Shown one piece after another: positions 6,359-12,536 of a stretch of DNA of 12,546 bases. The DNA lies in contig JAYEND010000117.1 in assembly GCA_034721895.1 (NCBI GenBank), forward strand, positions 1 through 12,546, given 5' to 3'. This stretch comes from SZUA-451 sp034721895. GTDB lineage: Bacteria > Campylobacterota > Campylobacteria > Campylobacterales > Sulfurovaceae. Numbering within the stretch: the stretch's first letter is position 1; every line of letters begins with the position of its first letter. Both the position numbers and the translations under genes were made by a program. The notes below the pieces were generated by a model, which worked only from the letters and a program-made list of their open reading frames with translations, was not told the origin of the DNA and made no database searches.

Positions 6359-8354
6359 CCCCAATAACCAAAATAATAATCAAGACAATAATAACAATAA
6401 TTTTTTCAACAACAACCCGCTGCTGGCCTTCGCGCTCTTTTCGATCGTGATCATTATGATCTTTAAAGCTGTAGTCGGTGATGGTGAAGGTATTGGGAAT
6501 ATGGTCAACAGCCAGACATCCCTCACCAAGCAGGTAACCTACTCTGATGTCAAGGGCCTCATCAAAGAGGGTAAAATAACCAATGTTAAATTATCCCCTT
6601 CCGCCATCGAAGCAATCGGTAGCGACAATGGGAAAAAGATACGATATATCGCACAGAATGTTCCCGCACTCGACGAAGACCTGATCCCTCTTCTTGAAGA
6701 GAAAAAAATAAAATATGAGGGGGTTATGGGCGGAGGATGGCTCTCTGACCTGATCAGCATGATGCTCCCGATCCTTATCTTCTTTGCGATTTGGATCTTC
6801 CTTGCCAAGCGTATGCAGAAAGGCATGGGTGGCGGTATCCTCGGTGTCGGAAAAGCGGGAAAACTGATCAATTCAGAAAAACCGGAGACCCGTTTTGATG
6901 ATGTGGCGGGTGTCGAAGAGGCGAAAGACGAAGTCAAAGAGATCGTTGATTTTCTCAAGTATCCTGAGCGTTACATGGAGTTAGGAGCCAAAATTCCAAA
7001 AGGTGTACTTCTCGTGGGGCCTCCGGGTACTGGTAAAACACTCCTCGCCAAGGCAGTTGCAGGGGAAGCCTCTGTTCCCTTCTTCTCGGTAAGCGGATCA
7101 AGCTTTATCGAAATGTTTGTCGGTGTCGGTGCGAGCCGTGTCAGAGACCTCTTCGAACAAGCCAAAAAAGAGGCACCTGCGATCATCTTTATCGATGAGA
7201 TCGATGCTATCGGCAAGAGCCGCGCCGCCGGTGCACAGATGGGCGGAAATGATGAGAGGGAACAGACACTCAATCAGCTTCTTGCCGAAATGGACGGCTT
7301 CGGAACCAATACACCTGTCATCGTCCTCGCCGCAACCAACAGACCCGAAGTCCTCGATGCAGCACTTCTCAGAGCCGGTAGATTTGACCGTCAGGTACTT
7401 GTTGACAAGCCCGATTATGAAGGAAGACTCGAAATCCTCAAAGTCCACAGCAAAGATGTCAAACTCTCAAGCAAAGTCGATATGGCGATTATCGCCAAAT
7501 CAACTGCCGGACTTGCGGGGGCAGACCTTGCAAATATCATCAACGAGGGCGCCCTCCTTGCCGGCCGTCAGAACAAAAAGGAGATTGAACAATCAGACCT
7601 GATGGAAGCGATCGAAAGAGCCTTTGTCGGTTTAGAAAAGAAGAATAGAAAGATCAATGAGCTCGAAAAGAAGATCGTCTCTTACCACGAAAGCGGCCAT
7701 GCCCTGATGGCGGAACTCACCAAGGGGGCAACACGTGTCACCAAAGTCTCGATCATCCCGCGTGGATTGGGTGCATTGGGCTATACACTTCACCTGCCTG
7801 ATGAAGAGAACCGATTCCTCAAGCAGAAGCATGAACTCCTGGCAGAGATCGATGTTCTGCTTGGCGGTAGAGCTGCCGAAGAGGTTTTCCTCGGTGAAAT
7901 CTCCACAGGTGCAGGAAATGACCTGCAGCGAGCCACGGATATCATCAAAGATATGATCTCTGTTTACGGAATGAGTGATGTAGCCGGTTTAATGGTTTTG
8001 GAAAAATCCCAGAACAGCTTCATTGGCGGAGGAATGGCACAGAAAGATTACAGCGAAAAGATGGCAGAGAAGATCGACGAAGAAGTCAAATCACAACTTG
8101 ATGAACATTATATCCATACAAAAAATACACTCAGAGAATACAGCGGTGCGATCGAAGAGATGACAGAGGTCCTGCTCGATGTTGAAGTGATCGAGGGCTC
8201 TAAAGTTCGCAAAATCATTGCAGATTATGAAAAAGCAAAAGGCATGGAAAGCCGTCTCGCACACAGTGACAAAGTTGCCGAAGAGCAACAGAAAGAGAAA
8301 GCAGGTCCGGAAAACAAAGAAACTGATACGAAAGCTTCGGACTCCGAAGCCTGA
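6351..8354 (+). CDS. ftsH: ATP-dependent zinc metalloprotease FtsH
   Basis: 667-residue membrane-anchored AAA+ protease that degrades unassembled membrane proteins and short-lived regulators. A cytoplasmic Asn-rich tail (1-22) precedes TM1 (about 24-42), a periplasmic region (43-130) and TM2 (about 131-152). The AAA module has Walker A GPPGTGKT (223-230), the pore motif MFVG (255-258), Walker B IIFIDEID (278-285) and the second region of homology TNRPEVLDAALLRAGRFDR (329-347). The protease has HESGH (446-450), with a third zinc ligand Asp524 in AGNDLQRAT. A charged, low-complexity tail runs from about 630. The ATG overlaps prmA by 8 bases and has AAGGA at 6341-6345. All catalytic residues are intact. 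The N-terminal Asn run comes from AAT/AAC-rich DNA and probably varies in length between strains. Confidence 0.97.
   Translation: MNNPNNQNNNQDNNNNNFFNNNPLLAFALFSIVIIMIFKAVVGDGEGIGNMVNSQTSLTKQVTYSDVKGLIKEGKITNVKLSPSAIEAIGSDNGKKIRYIAQNVPALDEDLIPLLEEKKIKYEGVMGGGWLSDLISMMLPILIFFAIWIFLAKRMQKGMGGGILGVGKAGKLINSEKPETRFDDVAGVEEAKDEVKEIVDFLKYPERYMELGAKIPKGVLLVGPPGTGKTLLAKAVAGEASVPFFSVSGSSFIEMFVGVGASRVRDLFEQAKKEAPAIIFIDEIDAIGKSRAAGAQMGGNDEREQTLNQLLAEMDGFGTNTPVIVLAATNRPEVLDAALLRAGRFDRQVLVDKPDYEGRLEILKVHSKDVKLSSKVDMAIIAKSTAGLAGADLANIINEGALLAGRQNKKEIEQSDLMEAIERAFVGLEKKNRKINELEKKIVSYHESGHALMAELTKGATRVTKVSIIPRGLGALGYTLHLPDEENRFLKQKHELLAEIDVLLGGRAAEEVFLGEISTGAGNDLQRATDIIKDMISVYGMSDVAGLMVLEKSQNSFIGGGMAQKDYSEKMAEKIDEEVKSQLDEHYIHTKNTLREYSGAIEEMTEVLLDVEVIEGSKVRKIIADYEKAKGMESRLAHSDKVAEEQQKEKAGPENKETDTKASDSEA
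8334..8350 (+). promoter_or_regulatory. Perfect stem-loop just before the pssA start codon
   Basis: GCTTCGG, loop ACT, CCGAAGC: a 7-bp GC-rich stem ending 5 bases before the pssA ATG and overlapping the last ftsH codons. No U-run follows, so it is not a terminator. It covers the only weak Shine-Dalgarno-like bases (GAAG, 8346-8349). Confidence 0.5.
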
Positions 8355-8355
8355 G

Positions 8356-9066
8356 ATGATCAAACCCAATCTGATCTATATCCTCCCCAACCTTTTCACT
8401 GCTTCAAGTATCTTTGTCGGGGTGATCAGTATCGTCAAGGCAAGCAAAGGTGAGTTTGAAACAGCCGCATGGCTGATTCTACTCGCATTGATCTTTGACG
8501 GACTAGACGGCAGGATAGCCCGTTTAACCAACACTACCAGCAAATTCGGTATCGAATTCGACTCCTTGGCAGACATCATCTCCTTTGGAATTGCACCGGC
8601 CATGCTGCTCTATTTCTATATAGGAGGAGAATACGGCAGATTCGGTATTTTGGTTTCAGCCCTCTACGTGATCTTCGGCGCTATCCGATTGGCCCGCTTT
8701 AATGTGACAACAGCGCATATTGATCCATCCGTTTTTATTGGACTGCCTATCCCGACAGCTGCAATTTTTGTTGCCACATGGGTGTTGCTTTTTCAGGAGT
8801 ATGCTCCAAAAACAATGGGTATGGTCCTTTTAATCATGATACTGGCAGTAGCCATTCTGATGGTCAGTAATTTTCGCTACCCCTCCTTCAAGAAGATCGA
8901 TATGAAAAAGCCGCTTGTCTTTAAAACCCTGATCGCCCTTACTCTTATCGCTTCCCTGATCTACCTCTTCTCCACAGAGGGCTTTGCTCTGGTAATCCTC
9001 GTTTATGTACTTTATGGACCGATCAGAGCACTAAAGAGTATGAAAAGGGCAGGGAGGCTGACTTAA
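8356..9066 (+). CDS. pssA: CDP-diacylglycerol-serine O-phosphatidyltransferase
   Basis: 236-residue polytopic membrane enzyme of the CDP-alcohol phosphatidyltransferase family. It makes phosphatidylserine from CDP-diacylglycerol and serine, the precursor of phosphatidylethanolamine. The complete active-site motif D-x2-DG-x2-AR-x8-G-x3-D-x3-D is at 48-73 (Asp48, Asp51, Gly52, Ala55, Arg56, Gly65, Asp69, Asp73). PssA-typical blocks RLARFN (111-116) and FIGLPIPTAA (127-136) separate it from PgsA. Hydrophobic segments lie at about 8-27, 36-49, 74-89, 96-112, 128-147, 153-171, 189-205 and 208-222. The frame is open upstream inside ftsH, but ATG 8356, one base after the ftsH stop, gives the normal N-terminus PNLIYILPNLFTASSIFVG. 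The start has only a weak ribosome binding site, partly buried in a stem-loop, so it probably depends on translation of ftsH. Last gene of the operon. Confidence 0.93.
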   Translation: MIKPNLIYILPNLFTASSIFVGVISIVKASKGEFETAAWLILLALIFDGLDGRIARLTNTTSKFGIEFDSLADIISFGIAPAMLLYFYIGGEYGRFGILVSALYVIFGAIRLARFNVTTAHIDPSVFIGLPIPTAAIFVATWVLLFQEYAPKTMGMVLLIMILAVAILMVSNFRYPSFKKIDMKKPLVFKTLIALTLIASLIYLFSTEGFALVILVYVLYGPIRALKSMKRAGRLT

Positions 9067-9084
9067 GGGCAATATGCATGTCTC

Positions 9085-9113
9085 TTGCTTTAAAAAAAAA
9101 TTTCCAGTATAAT
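9085..9113 (+). promoter_or_regulatory. Promoter of the leu leader
   Basis: TTGCTT at 9085-9090, a 17-base spacer with an A-tract, and a perfect TATAAT at 9108-9113. It is the only promoter in the window with a recognisable -35 box at standard spacing. The start is expected near 9120, about 19 bases before the leader ATG. Confidence 0.7.
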
Positions 9114-9138
9114 GCAAAAAAATTAAGAAGGAGAGAAA

Positions 9139-9216
9139 ATGACTTATATCATCAATCATAGCGACAAGCAGTTCACCAAAGTTGCATCTGCTCTCCTTCT
9201 GCTCCTTTCACTCTAA
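9139..9216 (+). CDS. leuL: Leucine-rich leader peptide (putative leu attenuation leader)
   Basis: A 25-codon ORF: MTYIINHSDKQFTKV followed by ASALLLLLSL. The last seven codons are CTC CTT CTG CTC CTT TCA CTC, six Leu codons of three kinds, just before TAA. A consensus promoter (9085-9113) lies upstream, and AAGGAG (9128-9133) is 5 bases before the ATG. leuA is the next gene in the same direction, 314 bases downstream. In enterobacteria a leader ORF with clustered Leu codons before leuABCD senses charged tRNA-Leu by ribosome stalling; by analogy this does the same here. The classic terminator with a U-tract is not visible, because a palindromic element occupies the expected place. The peptide itself is probably without function. 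A hydrophobic mini-protein is the alternative, but the position before leuA makes that less likely. Confidence 0.7.
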   Translation: MTYIINHSDKQFTKVASALLLLLSL

Positions 9217-9228
9217 TCGTCTGACGAT
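9216..9228 (+). other. Small hairpin after the leader stop codon
   Basis: ATCGT, loop CTG, ACGAT starts at the last base of the leader stop codon. With a 5-bp stem it is short. A T-containing but not uniform stretch (CCACATTTTAC) follows, so it could be part of a degenerate attenuator, though it is weak on its own. Confidence 0.3.
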
Positions 9229-9242
9229 CCACATTTTACAAA

Positions 9243-9247
9243 TTTAA
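9243..9247 (+). repeat. Direct repeat TTTAA, left flank
   Basis: TTTAA directly before the left terminal inverted repeat, matched by TTTAA at 9407-9411 directly after the right one. This is the likely target-site duplication. Five AT-rich bases could also match by chance. Confidence 0.5.
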
Positions 9248-9406
9248 CCCAAATAAATCCATGGAATTCTTGAAATAGCTGCAATGCTTGTATTCAAGGG
9301 TGCTTTAGAAAATTTGAATCGCACCCGTAGGTTCGGTGATGATTTTCTGAAGTGCCCTTGGATGCAATGGTTGTAGCTAGTTCTGAATTCCATGGATTTA
9401 TTTGGG
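9248..9406 (+). mobile_element. MITE-like palindromic element, 159 bp, with TTTAA flanking repeats
   Basis: The ends are perfect 22-bp inverted repeats: CCCAAATAAATCCATGG plus five more bases (9248-9269), and their complement at 9385-9406. The flanks are TTTAA on both sides (9243-9247 and 9407-9411), consistent with a target-site duplication. Inside, 9276-9313 pairs with 9342-9379: of 38 positions, 29 are Watson-Crick, 7 are G-U and 2 are mismatched, leaving a loop of about 28 bases. No transposase is encoded; a 72-codon leftward ORF across it looks like a by-product of the repeat. The CCC ends and a TTAA-containing target are reminiscent of the IS1380/piggyBac-type pattern, but this family guess is weak. 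It lies between the leu leader and leuA. Confidence 0.7.
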
Positions 9407-9441
9407 TTTAATCCCTTAGTTTCTAATAACCATAATTTCGG

Positions 9442-9447
9442 TAAAAT
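9442..9447 (+). promoter_or_regulatory. Candidate second promoter (-10) for leuA
   Basis: TAAAAT preceded by a T-rich stretch (ATTTCGG), 84 bases before the leuA ATG and downstream of the palindromic element. It has no clear -35 box. If real, it would let leuA be transcribed without the leader. Confidence 0.35.
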
Positions 9448-9460
9448 TAGACAATTTTTC

Positions 9461-9484
9461 AAGCTTTTGGAGAGACAAAAGCTT
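9461..9484 (+). promoter_or_regulatory. Hairpin in the leuA 5' untranslated region
   Basis: AAGCTTTTG (9461-9469), a 6-base loop, CAAAAGCTT (9476-9484): a perfect 9-bp stem 46 bases before leuA. GGAGAG (9469-9474), mostly in the loop, is complementary to CTCTCC (9191-9196) in the leader's Leu codons. No U-tract follows, so it is not an intrinsic terminator. Confidence 0.45.
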
Positions 9485-9530
9485 CAGCTCCATGCATTAG
9501 TTTGGAGTGTAGTGACTAAAAGGCAATACC

Positions 9531-11090
9531 ATGAATAAAGAGATTATTAAAATATTTGATACCACATTGAGAGATGGCGAGCAGAGTCCCGGTGCATCGA
9601 TGAACACAGAAGAGAAAATTCAGATCGCCATACAGCTGGAGCGATTGGGTGTGGATATCATCGAGGCGGGATTTGCAGCTGCCAGTCCAGGAGATTTCGA
9701 TGCGATCAGCAGGATCGCACAACGCATTACCAACTCAACTGTCTGCTCTTTGGCCAGAGCCATTGATTCTGATGTCAAGACAGCTGGAGAGGCTGTATCA
9801 AAAGCAAAGATGAAGCGTATCCATACCTTTATCGCCACCAGTCCCATCCATATGGAATACAAACTGAAAATGACTCCTGATGAAGTGATCAGAAGAGCCG
9901 TCAGGGCAGTTGAATATGCCCGAACCTATGCAGATGATGTTGAGTTCAGCTGTGAAGATGCCGGCCGCTCGGATATCATCTTCCTGAAAGAGATCACCGA
10001 TGCGGTTATTGAAGCAGGGGCCAGTACTATCAATCTGCCTGATACAGTCGGATTCAGGCTTCCGCATGAGATCGGTGCAATGGTTAAAGAGATGAGTGAC
10101 TACATCAGAGATCGTGCCATCATTTCAGTCCACAACCACAATGATCTTGGCCTTGCCGTTGCCAACTCACTGGAGAGTATCAACAGCGGTGCCCGACAGG
10201 TAGAGTGCACTATCAATGGTTTAGGTGAGCGTGCCGGCAATGCCGCACTGGAAGAGATCGTCATGGCGTTAAAGATCAGGTCCGATGTGTTCGGAGCGTT
10301 TGAAACCAATATCAATACCAGAGAGATCTATCCCAGCAGCCGTTTGATCGCGACCATTACGGGGATCGAGCCGCAGCCCAACAAAGCGATCGTAGGGAAA
10401 AATGCCTTTGCTCATGAGAGCGGTATTCATCAGGACGGGGTATTGAAAAACAAATCCACCTATGAAATCATCCGGCCCGAAGACATCGGATTGGATATGG
10501 AAGATACGCTGGTACTGGGTAAACACTCCGGGCGGGCGGCTTTCAAGGACAAATTGGCCAAGTTGGGCTTCAGGCTTGAAGATAGTGAGCTGAACGCTGC
10601 CTTTGATCGATTCAAAGAGTTGGCCGACAAGAAAAAAGAGATATATGATGATGATCTGAGAGCATTGGTCACCAGTCAGATGGCCAATGTTCCCAAAACA
10701 TATGAATTGGTCAGCCTGCAATTGATGGATTGCAGCAACGGTGTACCGAGTGCTGCTGTCACGATCAGACATAAGGATGAGGAGATCACCGATGCCGGCA
10801 TCGGTGATGGCACCATCGATGCAATCTTCAAAACCATCGACCGCATTTCAGGTCACCAGGGACAGCTCATGGATTACAAAGTCAAATCTGTCTCCAAAGG
10901 CAAAGATGCCCTTGCCAATGTCACCGTCAAAGTCACATTTAATGAGAATGAGCCTGCGATCATCGGCCACGGTCTGAGCCTCGATACCATGCTCGCCTCA
11001 GCTAGAGCCTACATTGGCGCTTTAAATAGCTATTTGAGTATGGAGGGGATGCTGAAACTGCGACATACGGATAGTACGGAGACGATATAA
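9531..11090 (+). CDS. leuA: 2-isopropylmalate synthase
   Basis: 519-residue long-form LeuA. It condenses acetyl-CoA with 2-oxoisovalerate in the first committed step of leucine synthesis. The catalytic TIM barrel begins IFDTTLRDGEQSPGASM, with the invariant Arg14-Asp15. EAGFAAASPGDF (45-56), metal-binding His201 and His203 in SVHNHNDLGLAVAN, and NGLGERAGNAALEE (229-242) follow. The linker subdomain has AFAHESGIHQDG (292-303). The C-terminal regulatory domain (about 390-505), where leucine binds in the family, ends with GLSLDTMLASARAYIGALNSYL. Citramalate and homocitrate synthases are relatives, but the length and motifs fit LeuA. AAAAGG (9518-9523) lies 7 bases before the ATG. Upstream are a Leu-codon leader, a palindromic element and a hairpin, which suggest transcriptional control by leucine supply. 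It stands alone: no leuBCD follows. Confidence 0.96.
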   Translation: MNKEIIKIFDTTLRDGEQSPGASMNTEEKIQIAIQLERLGVDIIEAGFAAASPGDFDAISRIAQRITNSTVCSLARAIDSDVKTAGEAVSKAKMKRIHTFIATSPIHMEYKLKMTPDEVIRRAVRAVEYARTYADDVEFSCEDAGRSDIIFLKEITDAVIEAGASTINLPDTVGFRLPHEIGAMVKEMSDYIRDRAIISVHNHNDLGLAVANSLESINSGARQVECTINGLGERAGNAALEEIVMALKIRSDVFGAFETNINTREIYPSSRLIATITGIEPQPNKAIVGKNAFAHESGIHQDGVLKNKSTYEIIRPEDIGLDMEDTLVLGKHSGRAAFKDKLAKLGFRLEDSELNAAFDRFKELADKKKEIYDDDLRALVTSQMANVPKTYELVSLQLMDCSNGVPSAAVTIRHKDEEITDAGIGDGTIDAIFKTIDRISGHQGQLMDYKVKSVSKGKDALANVTVKVTFNENEPAIIGHGLSLDTMLASARAYIGALNSYLSMEGMLKLRHTDSTETI

Positions 11091-11092
11091 CC

Positions 11093-11114
11093 GTAGGGTG
11101 CGTAATCACGCACC
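11093..11114 (+). repeat. REP-like element, copy 1
   Basis: GTAG followed by a perfect 7-bp hairpin (GGTGCGT, loop AATC, ACGCACC). A GTAG/GGAG tetranucleotide next to a short GC-rich hairpin is the hallmark of REP sequences mobilised by RAYT (Y1) transposases. It starts 2 bases after the leuA stop. Confidence 0.65.
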
Positions 11115-11165
11115 TTCAAACATGCAAACAACACAATCATGATATGTATAAAATCTGACATAAGC

Positions 11166-11187
11166 GGTACGTGATTACGCACCCTAC
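11166..11187 (-). repeat. REP-like element, copy 2 (inverted), supplying the serS stop
   Basis: The inverted copy of 11093-11114 matches at 21 of 22 bases. On the minus strand it reads GTAG-GGTGCGT-AATC-ACGTACC. The TAG of GTAG (11186-11184) is the stop codon of serS. The two copies with a 51-base spacer form a REP doublet (BIME-like) between convergent genes and may act as a weak two-way terminator. Confidence 0.65.
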
Positions 11188-12428
11188 ATATATCTCTTCA
11201 AAATCTCCGGAATCTCAATACTTCCGTCTTCATTTTGATAATTTTCCATAATCGCGATCAATGTCCGCCCTACGGCGAGTGCGGATCCATTGAGAGTATG
11301 CACCAGTCTGTTTTTCTTCCCCTCTTTGAAGCGTATCTTTGCACGTCTGGCTTGAAAATCCCTTGTGTTTGATATTGAAGAGATTTCACGGTACCTATTT
11401 TGACCCGGAAGCCACACTTCCAGATCAATCGTCTTGGCAGCAGAGAACCCCAGGTCTCCGCCACAAAGCTCTACTACTCTGTGCGGCAAACCCAAAGCAC
11501 TAAGAATATCGGAGGCATTTTGTACCATCATTTCGAAAATTTCATCACTTTTATCCGGATGGGAGATGGCAACCATCTCAACCTTGTCAAACTGGTGTTG
11601 CCTGATCATTCCACGTGTATCACGCCCTGCACTTCCTGCCTCTTTTCTGAAACAGGGAGTATACCCGGTCATAAGAAGAGGCAGTTCCTTTTCATTTAGA
11701 ATCTCATCATTATACAGATTGGTCAACGGCACTTCAGCTGTTGGGATCAAATAAAGATCTTCATCTTCTATCTTAAAAAGGTCATCACCAAATTTTGGCA
11801 GTTGCCCGGTACCTTGCAGCATCGTCGAATTATTCATAAACGGTACACAAAATTCTTCAAAACCTTTTTCTCTGTTTGTATCAAGGAAAAAGTTTATCAA
11901 CGCCCTCTCCAGTCTGGCAGCATCCCCTCGAAGCACAGAGAATCTGCTCCTGGCAAGCTTCACGCCTCTCTCGAAATCTATCCAGTCATTGATCTCTGCC
12001 AGTGCCCAGTGTTCTTTGGGTTCAAAATCAAAAGTTCGAGGCTCAAGCACTTTTTGCAACTCCACATTCTCCTCTTCGTCAATACCTTCAGGTACCGTAT
12101 CATTCGGAAAATTCGGAATAGCCAATGCCACTTCATACAGTGCTGCATCTGCTTCCCTGGCTTTATCCTGCAGAACGGCTATCTCCTCTTTCTTGGCATC
12201 CACTTTTGCTTTTAACTCAGCGATATCTTTGCCCTCGCGTTTATATTCACCAAAAAGCTTTGACATCTGATTTTGCTCTGCTCGCGCAGATTCAAATGCG
12301 GCATTCGCTGCTTTCAGGGATGCAAAGAGTGTTTCCAGCTTTTCAAGTGTGCTATTATCCACACCTTTTTTCTGAAGTTTTTTTGCTGCTTCATCAACGT
12401 TATTCTGGAGATATTTCAGATCGATCAT
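11184..12428 (-). CDS. serS: Seryl-tRNA synthetase
   Basis: 414-residue class II aminoacyl-tRNA synthetase that charges tRNA-Ser (and tRNA-Sec where present) in the cytoplasm. The N-terminal antiparallel coiled-coil arm that grips the tRNA long variable loop spans about 27-100. The catalytic core has TAE (230-232, serine site), motif 2 with FRKEAGSAGRDTRGMIRQHQF (260-280), an EISSISNTRDFQARR block (348-362) and motif 3 with TLNGSALAVGRTLIAIMENYQ (378-398). Length is normal for the bacterial form. The start ATG 12428 gives the typical N-terminus MIDLKYLQNN; its ribosome binding site is weak (AGG about 10 bases upstream). The stop codon TAG comes from the GTAG of a REP-like repeat, so the repeat may have set the C-terminus (ILKRYM). 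Transcribed leftward, convergent with leuA. Confidence 0.97.
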   Translation of the reverse strand: MIDLKYLQNNVDEAAKKLQKKGVDNSTLEKLETLFASLKAANAAFESARAEQNQMSKLFGEYKREGKDIAELKAKVDAKKEEIAVLQDKAREADAALYEVALAIPNFPNDTVPEGIDEEENVELQKVLEPRTFDFEPKEHWALAEINDWIDFERGVKLARSRFSVLRGDAARLERALINFFLDTNREKGFEEFCVPFMNNSTMLQGTGQLPKFGDDLFKIEDEDLYLIPTAEVPLTNLYNDEILNEKELPLLMTGYTPCFRKEAGSAGRDTRGMIRQHQFDKVEMVAISHPDKSDEIFEMMVQNASDILSALGLPHRVVELCGGDLGFSAAKTIDLEVWLPGQNRYREISSISNTRDFQARRAKIRFKEGKKNRLVHTLNGSALAVGRTLIAIMENYQNEDGSIEIPEILKRYM

Positions 12429-12462
12429 ACTATATATACCTGTCTATTAAAAATTTGAGAGA

Positions 12463-12468
12463 ATTATA
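12463..12468 (-). promoter_or_regulatory. Promoter (-10) of serS
   Basis: The minus strand reads CCCTATAATTCTC, with a perfect TATAAT 34 bases before the ATG, giving a leader of about 28 bases. No clear -35 box is seen; the upstream DNA is a pyrimidine-rich stretch bordering the edge hairpin. Confidence 0.55.
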
Positions 12469-12485
12469 GGGTAAGATTAAGAAGA

Positions 12486-12517
12486 GACTGATTAAGAGCA
12501 AAAACTCTTAATCAGTC
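12486..12517. repeat. 13-bp inverted repeat (hairpin) upstream of serS
   Basis: GACTGATTAAGAG, loop CAAAAA, CTCTTAATCAGTC: a perfect 13-bp stem. There is no U-tract on the plus strand. On the minus strand a pyrimidine-rich TCTTCTT follows, so a weak terminator for a leftward gene beyond the window is possible. It could equally be part of an unrecognised repeat. Confidence 0.6.
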
Positions 12518-12518
12518 G

Positions 12519-12536
12519 CCCGGATTTAAATCCGGG
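12519..12536. repeat. 18-bp perfect palindrome at the right edge
   Basis: CCCGGATTT directly followed by AAATCCGGG, with no loop, one base after the 13-bp hairpin. The window ends 10 bases later, so whether it belongs to a larger repeat or a gene end cannot be seen. Confidence 0.55.

Noticed and set aside
9244..9462. 72-codon leftward ORF across the palindromic element
   Set aside because: Its sequence is set by the inverted repeat, it has no RBS or promoter and no family resemblance. Similar 'hypothetical proteins' elsewhere would probably just be other copies of the element.
9461..9484. 9-bp hairpin as an intrinsic terminator of the leu attenuator
   Set aside because: The stem is AT-rich and is not followed by a U-tract on either strand.
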